48,043 bases of DNA from Candidatus Polarisedimenticola svalbardensis (GCA_014764515.1 JACXWD010000022.1:1-48043); one strand, 5' to 3'; counted from the first letter of the stretch, positions 1 through 8,308 are shown. The notes: generated by a model not told the origin, from the letters alone. Translations and numbers: made by a program.

Positions 1-1227
1 ACATGCAACGGCATCGACGAGAACTGCAACGGACCTGCCGACGACACTCCCGATATTGATGGGGATACCTTCACCGTCTGCGCAGGCGACTGCGATGACA
101 CCGATCCACTAATTAACCCGGGCGCTACCGAGATCACATGCAACGGCATCGATGAAAACTGCAATGGTGCTGCCGATGACACCCCGGATGTGGACGGCGA
201 CACCTACAGCGTCTGCGACGACTGTGATGACGGCGACCCGGCCATCAACCCCGGCGTAAGCGAGATCACCTGCAACGGCATCGATGAAAACTGCAATGGT
301 GCCGCTGATGATGAACCTGACGGCGACAGCGACACGTACTCCCTGTGCGTCGATTGTGACGACGGTGACCCGGCCATCAACCCCGGTGCCACCGAGATTA
401 CGTGTAACGGAATCGATGAAAACTGCTCTGGACCGGCGGATGACACACCCGATGTCGACGGCGACACCTACAGTGTTTGCGACGATTGTGACGACGGCGA
501 CCCTGCCATCAACCCAGGTGCCACGGAGATCACCTGCAACTCCATTGATGAGAATTGCAATGGCGCGGCGGACGACACACCCGATGTCGACGGCGACACC
601 TACAATGTTTGCGACGATTGTGACGACGGCGACCCTGCCATCAACCCAGGTGCCACGGAGATCACCTGCAACTCCATTGATGAGAATTGCAATGGCGCGG
701 CGGACGACACACCCGATGTCGACGGCGACACCTACTCGGCATGCGTCGACTGCAACGACACCGATCCGCTGATCAACCCCGGTGCCACCGAGATCACATG
801 CAATGCGGTGGATGAGAACTGCAACGGTACTCTGGACGACGATCCGGATGCCGACGGCGACGGCGTCTCGGTCTGCTCCAACGACTGTGACGACAACGTC
901 GGCGATTCCTGGGCCACCCCTGGTGAAACGGTCAACCTCCAGTTCGGCGCCGTCACCGGCACCATGGTCTGGGAGCAGCCGCTGAGCCTCGGCGGAACAG
1001 CGGTCGTCTACGACGTCATCCGGTCAATCGACCGCGCCGATTTCGTCAGCAGTACGACCTGCATCGAATCCGATGACGGCACCGACACTCAGGCCGAGGA
1101 CCTGGAGGATCCGCTGTCCCAGGTGTTCTACTACCTGGTCCGCGCCCAGAACAACTGTCCGGTGGGCGAGGGCTCGTTGGGTACGGCCAGCGACAACACC
1201 CCACGGACCGCGGCCGCCTGCCCCTGA
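1..1227 (+). CDS. MopE-type metal-binding repeat protein, 5' end missing
   Basis: The reading frame is open from base 1, so the start lies outside the window. What remains is 408 residues. Most of it is a tandem array of 44-residue repeats (one of 45), each with a DxDGDxY calcium-site-like segment, a DCDDGDPAINPGA segment and a CNGIDENCNG segment. This is the pattern of the MopE copper/metal-binding repeat (PF11617), known from secreted or surface proteins of Acidobacteriota, Myxococcota and methanotrophs. After the last repeat come about 100 residues resembling a fibronectin-III-like module (MVWEQP, YDVIRS, FYYLVRA, GEGSLGT). A related module appears at the N terminus of the DUF1800 protein at 18938-20833. 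It is probably exported and binds metal; ligand and role are not shown. It converges on the S46 peptidase gene. Confidence 0.85.
   Translation, partial: TCNGIDENCNGPADDTPDIDGDTFTVCAGDCDDTDPLINPGATEITCNGIDENCNGAADDTPDVDGDTYSVCDDCDDGDPAINPGVSEITCNGIDENCNGAADDEPDGDSDTYSLCVDCDDGDPAINPGATEITCNGIDENCSGPADDTPDVDGDTYSVCDDCDDGDPAINPGATEITCNSIDENCNGAADDTPDVDGDTYNVCDDCDDGDPAINPGATEITCNSIDENCNGAADDTPDVDGDTYSACVDCNDTDPLINPGATEITCNAVDENCNGTLDDDPDADGDGVSVCSNDCDDNVGDSWATPGETVNLQFGAVTGTMVWEQPLSLGGTAVVYDVIRSIDRADFVSSTTCIESDDGTDTQAEDLEDPLSQVFYYLVRAQNNCPVGEGSLGTASDNTPRTAAACP
52..846 (+). repeat. Six in-frame tandem repeats (132-135 bp) encoding MopE units
   Basis: Units begin at 52 (135 bp) and at 187, 319, 451, 583 and 715 (132 bp each). 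A partial seventh begins at 847 and a partial one precedes base 52. Each encodes one acidic, Cys-containing metal-binding repeat. Units 451-582 and 583-714 differ at a single base (AGT to AAT, Ser to Asn), whereas the others have diverged clearly, so one duplication is recent. Confidence 0.9.
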
Positions 1228-1238
1228 TCCGATCCGTT

Positions 1239-1267
1239 CCTGCCGTCGCCTATTTGGCGGCGGCAGG
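1239..1267. terminator. Stem-loop between convergent genes
   Basis: A 12-bp stem (one G-T pair) of CCTGCCGTCGCC and GGCGGCGGCAGG around a TATTT loop sits between the MopE-repeat gene and the S46 peptidase. Its right arm lies within the last peptidase codons. The position suits a bidirectional terminator. There is no T-tract on either side, so intrinsic termination is uncertain. Confidence 0.45.
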
Positions 1268-3451
1268 GGCGATTTCCATTTCCTCCACCAGGTGCCCTGC
1301 TTCGTCAACCTCGGTCATGACCCACAGCATGTAACGGCTGTCCACAACGATGGACCGGGTCGTTCGCGGGTCGAACAGGTAGTCCGCCGCCATCGACTCG
1401 AACGTGCCGTCGAACAGCAAGCCGCACAGTTCACCCCGGGCGTTGAGGACCGCCGATCCGGAATTGCCTCCGGTGGTATCCAGCTCAGCCAGGAAGTTCA
1501 CCGGAACATCGCCCAGGTCTTCGTCGGTGTAGCGTGTCTGTCCGCCTGCCCGCAACGTCTTCACCGCTTCCAACTGGGCCGGGGGCACGTTGAACTCCCC
1601 TTCACCTGTATGTTTCACCATCAGACCGGCCAGGGTCGTCTGGGGTGTGTAGTACACACCATCCGCAGCAGGAGTCCCGTGGACCAGGCCGTAACTCACC
1701 CGCAGCGAGCCGTTGGCGTCGGGGTAGACCTTGCCGCCGCCCATCTCCAGCAACGCCTCCATGTACAGCGGCCGCAACTTGGCCAGGGCGCCGGCTCGCG
1801 TCTTGCGGTTTTCCTCAATCTCGTCCATCAGCGGGAACAAGGCGACCGCCAGCGAGACCGCCGGATCACCGATCGCCTCGATCTCGGCAGTGGCCATCTC
1901 CATCAGGGCGAGACGGCGGTCGAGATCGGCCAGTTTCGTTTTTTTGTAGTAACCGTCCAGGAACTTCTCCACCAGTCCGGCTGCCTTGTCCCGATCCATA
2001 CCGGCCTTGAAGCCTACGACATGGTCCAGTGCAACAATCCGCTGTCCCGGTTCTAGCCCCGCCGCTTCCAGAATCGCCCTCTGGAACAGGGCCCGGTCCA
2101 CACGAACATCCAGGCTGCGCTGGCTGCGCATTTCACCCTGTTTCATCCGTTCCCAGTCCCGTTCCTGGTAACCCCTCTCACGTTCCATATCCGGTTTCCC
2201 GCGCTCCTGAGACAGCCGGTAGGACGTATCGGCGGAGTTCAGCAGGCTCGAGCCTCGGAACAGGCCGTTGAGGGCTCCATCCCGTTCACGGGTTTCACGG
2301 GCCGCTTCCAGGATCCTCCCGATCCGGGGAAGCACTTCACCGTATTCTTCCCGGCGGACCGGGTCGGCTTCGATCCAGCGGATCATGTTCTGTTCCTGAA
2401 CCCTGCGAGCCGCAAGGGTTCCGCCCTTCTTCATACCGTTCAGGATGCCCCGGTTGTACGTCAGGCCGTTTTCCAGGCCACCGATGCGGCGACCGACCTT
2501 GATCGACAGTTCTTCGCTTTCCTCTCCCAGCGCATACAGGATGGCAGCCTGCTCTTCCGAGGAACGGATCCGCCTCGGGATGGAGTATTCCACCGAATCC
2601 CGCACCTGATCGTATGTACCGTGGCGGCTGGTGCGTCCCGGGTAGCCGACTACCATGACCAGTTCACCGGGGTTCCCGCCTTCCGCCGAAACCTTCAGCC
2701 AGTGTTCCGGACGGTATGGAACGTTCTCCTCGTTGTAATCCGCCGCCTTGCCGTCGGGACCGACATAGGCTCTGTAGAACGAGAAATCACCGGTGTGTCG
2801 GGGCCAGCGGAAGTTGTCGGTCTCGCCACCGTACTCCCCGATCCCGGCCGCCGGAGCATAGACCAGCCGGACATCCTTGATCTCAAGGTACCGCATCTGG
2901 AAGTACTTCATTCCCTCAAAGAAGGAAGAGACCCGGCAGCGGTAGCCATCGGTTTCGCATTCGGCGGTCAGTTCCTTGTTGCGCTGATCGATCCGGTCCC
3001 GGTACTCCCGGTCCGGCACATCCCCGTCCAGGCCTTCCAATACCCGGTCGGTCACGTCAACAATCGAATCGGCGACCCAGACCCTGGAGCCGGGGCCGTT
3101 GGACAGCTCTTCTTTCCGGCTTCGCGCAAGAAAGCCGTCTTTGGTCAGGTTGCTCTCAGGTGTCGAGTTGTACTGCAGGGACCGGCTGACACAATGGTAG
3201 TTGGTGGCGATCAGGCCCTCTGGCGAAACGAACGATGCGGTGCAGCCTCCCAGCGACACCACCGCTCCCATGGGCTGGCCGGTGAGATCGGCGAACGCCA
3301 TCGGATCCCCTTCGAACCCGAGGCCTTTCAGGTCCTCGGCCAGTTCGGGGATCTGCATCGGCATCCACATCCCTTCGGCGCCCAGCGCCGAACCCAGGGG
3401 CGCAACCAGACAGATCAGTACAACAACCGCCCACCGTCTTGCATTTGTCAT
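1250..3451 (-). CDS. S46-family dipeptidyl-peptidase (DPP7/DPP11 type)
   Basis: A 733-residue exported serine peptidase releasing dipeptides from peptide N termini, normally periplasmic. A signal peptide covers about residues 1-25. The chymotrypsin-like catalytic set is visible: His in IATNYHC (His86), Asp in the FRWPRHTGDFS region, and Ser in TTGGNSGSA (Ser664). Length matches the roughly 700-720 residues of known DPP7 and DPP11. The residue 18 places after the catalytic Ser is Gly (LLFDG). From memory, Gly there marks the DPP7-like enzymes that prefer hydrophobic residues, while Arg marks the acidic-specific DPP11. The ATG follows a GAGG-type ribosome site. The cupin gene lies 14 bp upstream on the same strand, suggesting co-transcription. 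Family assignment is firm; specificity is inferred. Confidence 0.93.
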   Translation of the reverse strand: MTNARRWAVVVLICLVAPLGSALGAEGMWMPMQIPELAEDLKGLGFEGDPMAFADLTGQPMGAVVSLGGCTASFVSPEGLIATNYHCVSRSLQYNSTPESNLTKDGFLARSRKEELSNGPGSRVWVADSIVDVTDRVLEGLDGDVPDREYRDRIDQRNKELTAECETDGYRCRVSSFFEGMKYFQMRYLEIKDVRLVYAPAAGIGEYGGETDNFRWPRHTGDFSFYRAYVGPDGKAADYNEENVPYRPEHWLKVSAEGGNPGELVMVVGYPGRTSRHGTYDQVRDSVEYSIPRRIRSSEEQAAILYALGEESEELSIKVGRRIGGLENGLTYNRGILNGMKKGGTLAARRVQEQNMIRWIEADPVRREEYGEVLPRIGRILEAARETRERDGALNGLFRGSSLLNSADTSYRLSQERGKPDMERERGYQERDWERMKQGEMRSQRSLDVRVDRALFQRAILEAAGLEPGQRIVALDHVVGFKAGMDRDKAAGLVEKFLDGYYKKTKLADLDRRLALMEMATAEIEAIGDPAVSLAVALFPLMDEIEENRKTRAGALAKLRPLYMEALLEMGGGKVYPDANGSLRVSYGLVHGTPAADGVYYTPQTTLAGLMVKHTGEGEFNVPPAQLEAVKTLRAGGQTRYTDEDLGDVPVNFLAELDTTGGNSGSAVLNARGELCGLLFDGTFESMAADYLFDPRTTRSIVVDSRYMLWVMTEVDEAGHLVEEMEIAPAAAK

Positions 3452-3465
3452 GTCTTACCTCACGC

Positions 3466-3789
3466 TTACGAACGGATCATGGTCAGGAGCATTTTGAATT
3501 TTTCCGGCGCCTTGAGCCCGTGGGGCTCATCCGCCGGCATGATGATCATTTCACCTGCAGAGACGCGGTACGTTTCGCCGGAGATGGTGATATCCACCGA
3601 GCCGTCCAGCACCTGCACGGTGGCATCGAACGGCGCCGTATGTTCACTGAGGCCCTCGCCTTTATCAAAGGCGAACACGGTCATGGTGCCGGTATCCTTC
3701 TTTGCCAGGGTCCGGCTGACCACTGCGCCGTCCTGGTAATCCACCAGGCCTGCAAGCCCATGCACTGCACTCTTGGCAACTTCTTTCAT
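3466..3789 (-). CDS. Small cupin-domain protein
   Basis: A 107-residue single-domain cupin. The two cupin motifs appear as the segment around HTAPFDATVQVLDGSVDITI and, later, SAGEMIIMPADEPHGL, giving possible metal ligands (His, Glu, His). Such small cupins bind a metal or small ligand; the substrate is unknown. I chose the ATG at 3789 because AAGGG lies about 7 bp upstream. An in-frame TTG six codons earlier is possible but would have no good ribosome site. It is upstream of, and probably co-transcribed with, the S46 peptidase. Confidence 0.8.
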   Translation of the reverse strand: MKEVAKSAVHGLAGLVDYQDGAVVSRTLAKKDTGTMTVFAFDKGEGLSEHTAPFDATVQVLDGSVDITISGETYRVSAGEMIIMPADEPHGLKAPEKFKMLLTMIRS

Positions 3790-3921
3790 CGTTAATCCCT
3801 TCTTCAAATAGCTCTACCCGCAGAACCTGCATTCTACAACGGTCCCGGCCTTGCCGCCCCAGTACCTGGATCGCCTCGGTCCACTTTGCAAATAACTGAT
3901 ACGGATGGACTTAAATTCGCG

Positions 3922-3947
3922 GGAACGGTTTATGCTGTTCATCCGTA
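3922..3947 (+). promoter_or_regulatory. Possible ECF-type promoter of the sigma gene
   Basis: GGAAC at 3922-3926 is followed, after 17 bases, by CGTA. This resembles the GGAAC-N16/17-CGT layout recognised by many ECF sigma factors, and it lies about 30 bp before an ECF sigma gene, so autoregulation is plausible. The call rests on pattern only. Confidence 0.35.
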
Positions 3948-3974
3948 CCTGATCCCGGAGGAAGACAGGAACCG

Positions 3975-4562
3975 ATGGGCGACCCTGACCAGAGCCTGGC
4001 CGGGCAAGCGAGTTCAGGGGACCGCGAGGCGCTGACAGCCCTGTACCGGCAGCACAAGGGCCCGCTCCTCGGTTTCCTGATCCGCACCCTGGGCGAAAAG
4101 CCCCTGGCGGAGGATGTCTTCCAGGAGGTCTGGATGAAAGTGATCACCGGGATCGGGCGGTTCGACAATACCCGGGGAACGTTTCGAGCCTGGCTATTCC
4201 GGGTCGGCGCCAATGCCGCCGTGGACCGCATCCGGTGGGAAGGCCTGCGCCGCGGCCCGGAACTGGACCGGCCGATTGACGACGGTGAAGGTGGCGCCAC
4301 CCGGGTGATCGATCTGGTCCCTTCACGGGAACCGGGTCCGGACCGGGAGGGTGACTCGACTTTCCTTGGACAGGCGATGGACCGGGCCCTCCAGAAACTG
4401 CCTCCGTTCCAGCGGGCCGCCATCCTGTTACGTAACCAGCAAGGCATGAGTATGGAAGAGATCGCCGAAACCCTGGGAGTTCCCCAGGGAACGGTCAAGA
4501 GCATGCTGCACCGCGGGGCCAGGACCCTTCGACGCAGCCTTGCGTCATGGAAGAGATCATGA
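3975..4562 (+). CDS. ECF-family RNA polymerase sigma factor
   Basis: A 195-residue sigma-70 family factor with only regions 2 and 4. Region 2 runs from about residue 20 to 90 (ALYRQHKGPLLGFL, AEDVFQEVWMKV, FRAWLFRVGANAAVDRIR). Region 4 runs from about 135 to 190 (LQKLPPFQRAAILLR, MSMEEIAETLGVPQGTVKSM), including the helix-turn-helix for the -35 element. It directs RNA polymerase to stress- or envelope-type promoters; the signal is unknown. GGAGG stands 8 bp before the start. Its stop overlaps the next start as ATGA, so the following membrane protein is translationally coupled and is the likely anti-sigma partner. Confidence 0.92.
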   Translation: MGDPDQSLAGQASSGDREALTALYRQHKGPLLGFLIRTLGEKPLAEDVFQEVWMKVITGIGRFDNTRGTFRAWLFRVGANAAVDRIRWEGLRRGPELDRPIDDGEGGATRVIDLVPSREPGPDREGDSTFLGQAMDRALQKLPPFQRAAILLRNQQGMSMEEIAETLGVPQGTVKSMLHRGARTLRRSLASWKRS

Positions 4563-4909
4563 ACAACGAGACGGACAACCAACTGGAAGCGAACCACCGC
4601 CAGGAACTCAGGCGCAACGCCGTGTTGGAACCGCCGGAATGGCTGGACCGGAAAATCCTCCGGCGTATCCGTCGCGGACCGCTCCTCAAGCCGTTCCTGG
4701 CAGGCGGTATCGCCGTGGCCGGCCTGATCGCCATGGTGACCTGGCTGGCGGTTCTGTACGCCGAATCCGGGTCCTCCCTGCAACCGATTCCGGCGGCGGT
4801 GCTGACCGCCCTGATCTACCTGGCTCTGTGCAGCGTGGCCACGCTGCCCCTGATGATGTTCCCCGTCCGGTTCGGCCCTGGTCTGCAGGCGGCGAAGGAG
4901 ACGACATGA
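4559..4909 (+). CDS. Small membrane protein, candidate anti-sigma partner
   Basis: A 116-residue protein with a charged N-terminal stretch of about 45 residues and two hydrophobic segments (about 46-66 and 77-100). It lacks the HxxxCxxC of zinc anti-sigma domains, and I do not recognise the family. Position and coupling to the ECF sigma gene suggest that the N-terminal part may hold the sigma factor at the membrane. I chose the ATG at 4559 because it overlaps the sigma stop (ATGA) and has GGAAGAG 4 bp upstream; an in-frame ATG at 4547 is the alternative. It ends in another ATGA overlap with the zinc-ribbon gene. Confidence 0.75.
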   Translation: MNNETDNQLEANHRQELRRNAVLEPPEWLDRKILRRIRRGPLLKPFLAGGIAVAGLIAMVTWLAVLYAESGSSLQPIPAAVLTALIYLALCSVATLPLMMFPVRFGPGLQAAKETT

Positions 4910-5412
4910 CACAGGCACCGAACCCAAAGCGCCGTATCGACGGCGGCTCTATCCTCCTGGCAGCCGCCATCGGCCTTCTTTTCATCTGGGTCCTGTCATC
5001 AGGCGCATGCTGGAGCCTCGGCACCGGATCCTGGTCGCTGCACAACGGCATCCTGGGCACCCTCGGGTTCATGAGCCTGCTCCAACTCGCCCTGGCGATC
5101 TACGTCGGTTTCGACGCCCACCGCCGCGGCATGCACGGTTTTCTATGGGGCGCCCTGGTGCTGTTCACAAGCATCGTCGGGCTGGTGGTCTACCTGATCG
5201 TCTGTTCCGGCGTACTGAACCAGTCCCAGGCCCCGCCCCAACCGGCCGGAGCTCCCGGGAAGGTGTGCGGCAGCTGCCGCTCCCCGGTGGAACCGGACTT
5301 CAAAATGTGCCCCTATTGCGGGGAAGAACTGGACCGTTCCTGCGCCGGATGCGGCAAGAAACAGCAATCGGGCTGGCAGGTCTGTCCGTACTGCGGGAAA
5401 CCTCCGGAATAG
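4906..5412 (+). CDS. Membrane protein with C-terminal double zinc ribbon
   Basis: A 168-residue protein. Hydrophobic segments fill about residues 15-100 (LLAAAIGLLFIWVLSSG; MSLLQLALAIYVGF; LWGALVLFTSIVGLVVYLIV). The C terminus carries two Cys pairs in the double-zinc-ribbon pattern: CGSC with CPYC, then CAGC with CPYC. Zinc ribbons of this type usually mediate protein or nucleic-acid contacts; the partner is unknown. The start at 4906 overlaps the preceding stop (ATGA), making this the third gene of the sigma operon. It may be a sensor or effector of that module. A REP-like repeat follows at once. Confidence 0.8.
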   Translation: MTQAPNPKRRIDGGSILLAAAIGLLFIWVLSSGACWSLGTGSWSLHNGILGTLGFMSLLQLALAIYVGFDAHRRGMHGFLWGALVLFTSIVGLVVYLIVCSGVLNQSQAPPQPAGAPGKVCGSCRSPVEPDFKMCPYCGEELDRSCAGCGKKQQSGWQVCPYCGKPPE

Positions 5413-5452
5413 TTTCGGGGACAGCAACCGAAACCCGGGTTTCGGGGACACC
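5413..5452. repeat. REP-like GGGGACA palindromic element, copy 1
   Basis: Two direct copies of TTTCGGGGACA (5413-5423 and 5440-5450) flank an 18-base perfect palindrome, CCGAAACCCGGGTTTCGG (5428-5445). A copy differing at about three of 40 positions is at 39397-39436. It lies between convergent genes, as REP elements usually do. Confidence 0.75.
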
Positions 5453-5462
5453 TTTGGCAGTG

Positions 5463-6590
5463 CTACTTCCGGGTCACCGTCAGGATCAGTTCGTCCTTGT
5501 GCGCGGCGTAAAATTCCGGGTTGTTGACCAGCAAATTACGGTGCTTCTCAGCTGGCCTGGAGTGAGAATTATCGGGGTCCCCCCAATCGACTCCACATCT
5601 CCCCTTGGGTGTCGGCAGGTCCAGTTGCACTGTTTCTCCGGGCTTGAGGTTAACTATCCTCTTCCCACCATCCCCGATACCACCTCTGGCCGGAGCCCCG
5701 GCTCTGACGGCACCCACCCGGCGCCCGCTTGCCAACCGGACATCGATCGTTCCATCATGGCGCACTCGCCCTTGAAGTTGTCCGTACACCTCTAGTGTCG
5801 CCTCTGCACCGGTCTCCTCACCAGAGGAGTCACCAGGAACCTCAAAACGAAGCGGCGCGAACCGGAATTCGATTTCCTCACCATGCTTACCTACGGCTTG
5901 GTGTCTCTGGGTTTGCGACGAACCGTCCGGCAGGTGGTGGACATACCACAGGTCGAAATTCATTAGCTCCTGAACCAGGGCCGGGTCCTCCTTGACCTTG
6001 GCCTCCACCTGAATCAAGACACTTTCCCAGCCGTAGGCGGCCTCATCCGGGTCGACAGCCAGGAAATCCAGGATGTGGTGTTCCCCTTCTTTCATCCGGA
6101 TGGTTCGAACACCTCCAGCGACCTCTCGCCGGTCAAGCATCGAAGTGCCCCGGAGATGAGTCCAGGTCAGCTCGAGATGCACAGTACCGATTTCGGAAGG
6201 GAGAGAGGTGCCCGTTACCCACCAGAAATCCAGAGGTGCACCGGAAGTTCGCGAGAAATCGCGTTCAATGATTTCCTCCAATCGCGCACGGTTGGGTGCA
6301 TGGCCGCTGGATCTGTTATGTAGATCCCATTTATCGCCCGCGCGCTCCGAGACGGAACTAAACGCGAATTCATTCGCTCCATCCATCGCAGTGAAGGAAC
6401 CGTCTGCCATTGAGTACGAATTGCCGTAAGTTCCCTTGTAAATCTGTGTGCCGATCACCTGAAGAGTCACCACAACCGGCTGAATGATCTTGGGAGAGTC
6501 TTCCTCTACTTCAGCAACTGAGGGATGACCACTCAAGAACAGGACTGATAGCAGCATGCTAATGATTAAGTAGGTGTCAATCTTTTTCAT
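5463..6590 (-). CDS. Exported protein of unknown function in an ECF sigma operon
   Basis: A 375-residue protein with an N-terminal signal peptide (basic KK, then IISMLLSVLFLSG; cleavage probably near residue 26). No Cys pairs or membrane segments follow apart from one late Cys. The remainder alternates short hydrophobic and charged stretches, as in beta-sandwich proteins (for example VVVTLQVIGTQIYKGTYG, IRMKEGEHHILDFLAVD). I do not recognise a family. Its start overlaps the anti-sigma stop (ATGA), so it is the third gene of a sigma / anti-sigma / exported-protein operon and may be the signal sensor or the main output. Placement is firm, function unknown. Confidence 0.7.
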   Translation of the reverse strand: MKKIDTYLIISMLLSVLFLSGHPSVAEVEEDSPKIIQPVVVTLQVIGTQIYKGTYGNSYSMADGSFTAMDGANEFAFSSVSERAGDKWDLHNRSSGHAPNRARLEEIIERDFSRTSGAPLDFWWVTGTSLPSEIGTVHLELTWTHLRGTSMLDRREVAGGVRTIRMKEGEHHILDFLAVDPDEAAYGWESVLIQVEAKVKEDPALVQELMNFDLWYVHHLPDGSSQTQRHQAVGKHGEEIEFRFAPLRFEVPGDSSGEETGAEATLEVYGQLQGRVRHDGTIDVRLASGRRVGAVRAGAPARGGIGDGGKRIVNLKPGETVQLDLPTPKGRCGVDWGDPDNSHSRPAEKHRNLLVNNPEFYAAHKDELILTVTRK

Positions 6591-6994
6591 GGCTTCACCT
6601 CACTCCAATCCTTTCCAGGCTCGAACGCAATGATCCGATCGGGAATTGGCGGTCCCTCGACGGCAGGGCCGCTCCCATTCCCGCCTACAGACCCCAGCCA
6701 GAACCCGGCTATCGCCACCGCTAGCAGGCTGGCGGCCACTGCCAGTTGCACTCGAAGACGTCCTCTACCGAACAACCTCAACAAACCAGGTCTGTTTCCG
6801 ATCATTGGCTCCATCCGTCGATAGAACTCCGCTCCCGGGACCTCCATATTTCTCTGGAGTTCAGCCCTCAGCCGAGCGATATCGAACAGGGCATCGCGAG
6901 CTTCAGGCGCATCCATCGCCTCGGCCAATCTCTCCCGATCCACGGATTCACCATCGAAAAAGGCCGACAGAACTTCATGCATTTCATCATTCAT
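6587..6994 (-). CDS. Anti-sigma factor, RseA-like, single membrane span
   Basis: A 135-residue protein. The N terminus (MHEVLSAFFDGESVDRERLAEAM) resembles the RseA sigma-binding domain (MxxxxLSAxxDGE). One membrane span follows at about residues 83-102 (VQLAVAASLLAVAIAGFWLG), then about 30 extracytoplasmic residues. The family binds its partner sigma factor in the cytoplasm and is released by proteolysis or signalling. Its start lies inside the end of the ECF sigma gene (8-base overlap) and its stop overlaps the exported-protein gene, so the three genes are tightly coupled. The assignment rests on motif plus context. Confidence 0.8.
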   Translation of the reverse strand: MNDEMHEVLSAFFDGESVDRERLAEAMDAPEARDALFDIARLRAELQRNMEVPGAEFYRRMEPMIGNRPGLLRLFGRGRLRVQLAVAASLLAVAIAGFWLGSVGGNGSGPAVEGPPIPDRIIAFEPGKDWSEVKP

Positions 6995-7502
6995 GGGGAT
7001 TTCCCTCCGTAACCATTCTTGGGTAGGATCTTCGAGCCACCGGCTTCAACTCTTCGCGCAACGCCTTGCGGGCGCGGTGAATCCGTGACCGCACCGCGTC
7101 GGGAGTCACATCGAGCAGATCGGATATCTCTGCATACCCCAATCCACCCATTTCCCGGAGCAGAAATGATTCACGGTCCGATTCAGGCAATCGGGCCAGC
7201 GCCTGGTCCAGATCCAGGGCCAGGGCCAGGTTATGCCCTGATCCGGCAAGTTCGTTCGCAGGCATCGGCTCCGGCTGCAATCGCCTGGCATGATCCCGGC
7301 GCTGGTTTCTGAAGACATTCAGCGCGATGCTGAATACCCAGGCCTGCTCCCGGCCGGCCGGCTGATAGCGTTCCAGGGATTGGACGACCCTTGTGAAAAC
7401 GTCCTGGCACAGCTCCTCCGCAAGGACCCTGTCCCCTGTAAGTCGGCGCAAATAGCGAAAAACAGGAAGATGCCAGCGCTCGAAAAGGTCTTTGGCTTTC
7501 AA
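6987..7502 (-). CDS. ECF-family RNA polymerase sigma factor, second module
   Basis: A 171-residue ECF sigma factor. Region 2 is at about residues 10-75 (VFRYLRRLTGDRVLAEELCQDVF, QAWVFSIALNVFRNQRR) and region 4 at about 100-155 (ALARLPESDRESFLLREMGGLGYAEIS, then DLLDVTPDAVRSRIHRARKAL). The start codon appears to be TTG at 7502, with GAGGAG 8 bp upstream, which may limit expression. It heads an operon with an RseA-like anti-sigma factor and an exported protein, and diverges from the DUF47/PiT genes. It is only distantly similar to the ECF factor at 3975. Confidence 0.9.
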   Translation of the reverse strand: MKAKDLFERWHLPVFRYLRRLTGDRVLAEELCQDVFTRVVQSLERYQPAGREQAWVFSIALNVFRNQRRDHARRLQPEPMPANELAGSGHNLALALDLDQALARLPESDRESFLLREMGGLGYAEISDLLDVTPDAVRSRIHRARKALREELKPVARRSYPRMVTEGNPHE

Positions 7503-7633
7503 TGGCTTTGCTCCTCACCTAGACTAACCCCGGATCCGTGCCAGACTCTCAAAAATCATCCTCCAGCCCGGTTGACGCTTCCCCTGGGTACGACTACGAT
7601 TCGGTTCTCTCAACCGAACCAGCCGGGGGCAGC

Positions 7634-8308
7634 ATGCGCAACTTCTTCCCGATCCTGGGCAAAAGCCCCTTCGGGCCGATCCAGGCCCACATGAACAAGG
7701 CTTACGAGACGGCGATGGTGTTGCCGTCGTTCTTCGATGCGTTCCTTGGAAAGAATGTAGAGAAGACATCGGAGATACGGAAGGCCATTCTCCTGATGGA
7801 GCACGAGGCCGATCTTCTTAAAAACGACATCCGGGACAACCTGCCGAAATCGATGTTCCTGCCGGTTGACCGGCGGGATCTGCTGTCCCTGCTGCATCAT
7901 CAGGATGCCATCGCCGACCTGGCCGAAGACATCGTCATCGTCGCCACTCTGCAAGACAACCTGACCCTTCCCGACGATCTCCACGCGCCGTTCCTTGAAG
8001 TGGTGGATCTGTCCCTCAAGACCTGCAAGAAAGCGAAGAAGACGGTGGGGGAAATGCAGAACCTCCTTGCTTCTTCGTTCGGCGGCGATGAAGCCACGAC
8101 GGTTCTCGGGATGATCGACAGTATCGGCAAGGCCGAATACCAGGTGGACAAGCTCGTCTATGCGCTGGCCAAGGATCTCTATCGGCGGGAGGAGGAGATC
8201 GGGGTCACCTCGCTGCTGTTGTGGCAGAAGATGCTGCAGCTGGTCGGCCGCCTGGCCAATAGCGCCGAATCCATCGGCGATCACCTCCGACTGATGCTGT
8301 ACAGCTAG
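7634..8308 (+). CDS. DUF47-family PhoU-like phosphate transport regulator
   Basis: A 224-residue all-helical protein of the DUF47/TIGR00153 family, related to PhoU and usually encoded beside PiT transporters, where it is thought to modulate phosphate uptake. The family start (FFPILGKSPFGPIQAHM) is present, which places the true ATG at 7634 (GGGGG 4 bp upstream) rather than at the in-frame ATG 32 codons earlier. An acidic helix (LMEHEADLLKNDIRDNL) carries the ExxxD metal-site pattern typical of PhoU-like proteins. The phosphate transporter follows 11 bp downstream, so the two form an operon. Confidence 0.9.
   Translation: MRNFFPILGKSPFGPIQAHMNKAYETAMVLPSFFDAFLGKNVEKTSEIRKAILLMEHEADLLKNDIRDNLPKSMFLPVDRRDLLSLLHHQDAIADLAEDIVIVATLQDNLTLPDDLHAPFLEVVDLSLKTCKKAKKTVGEMQNLLASSFGGDEATTVLGMIDSIGKAEYQVDKLVYALAKDLYRREEEIGVTSLLLWQKMLQLVGRLANSAESIGDHLRLMLYS

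Noticed and set aside
52-846. Regular direct repeats resembling a CRISPR or satellite array
   Set aside because: The period is 132 bp, in frame, with codon-level conservation of a protein motif. There are no short repeats with unique spacers.
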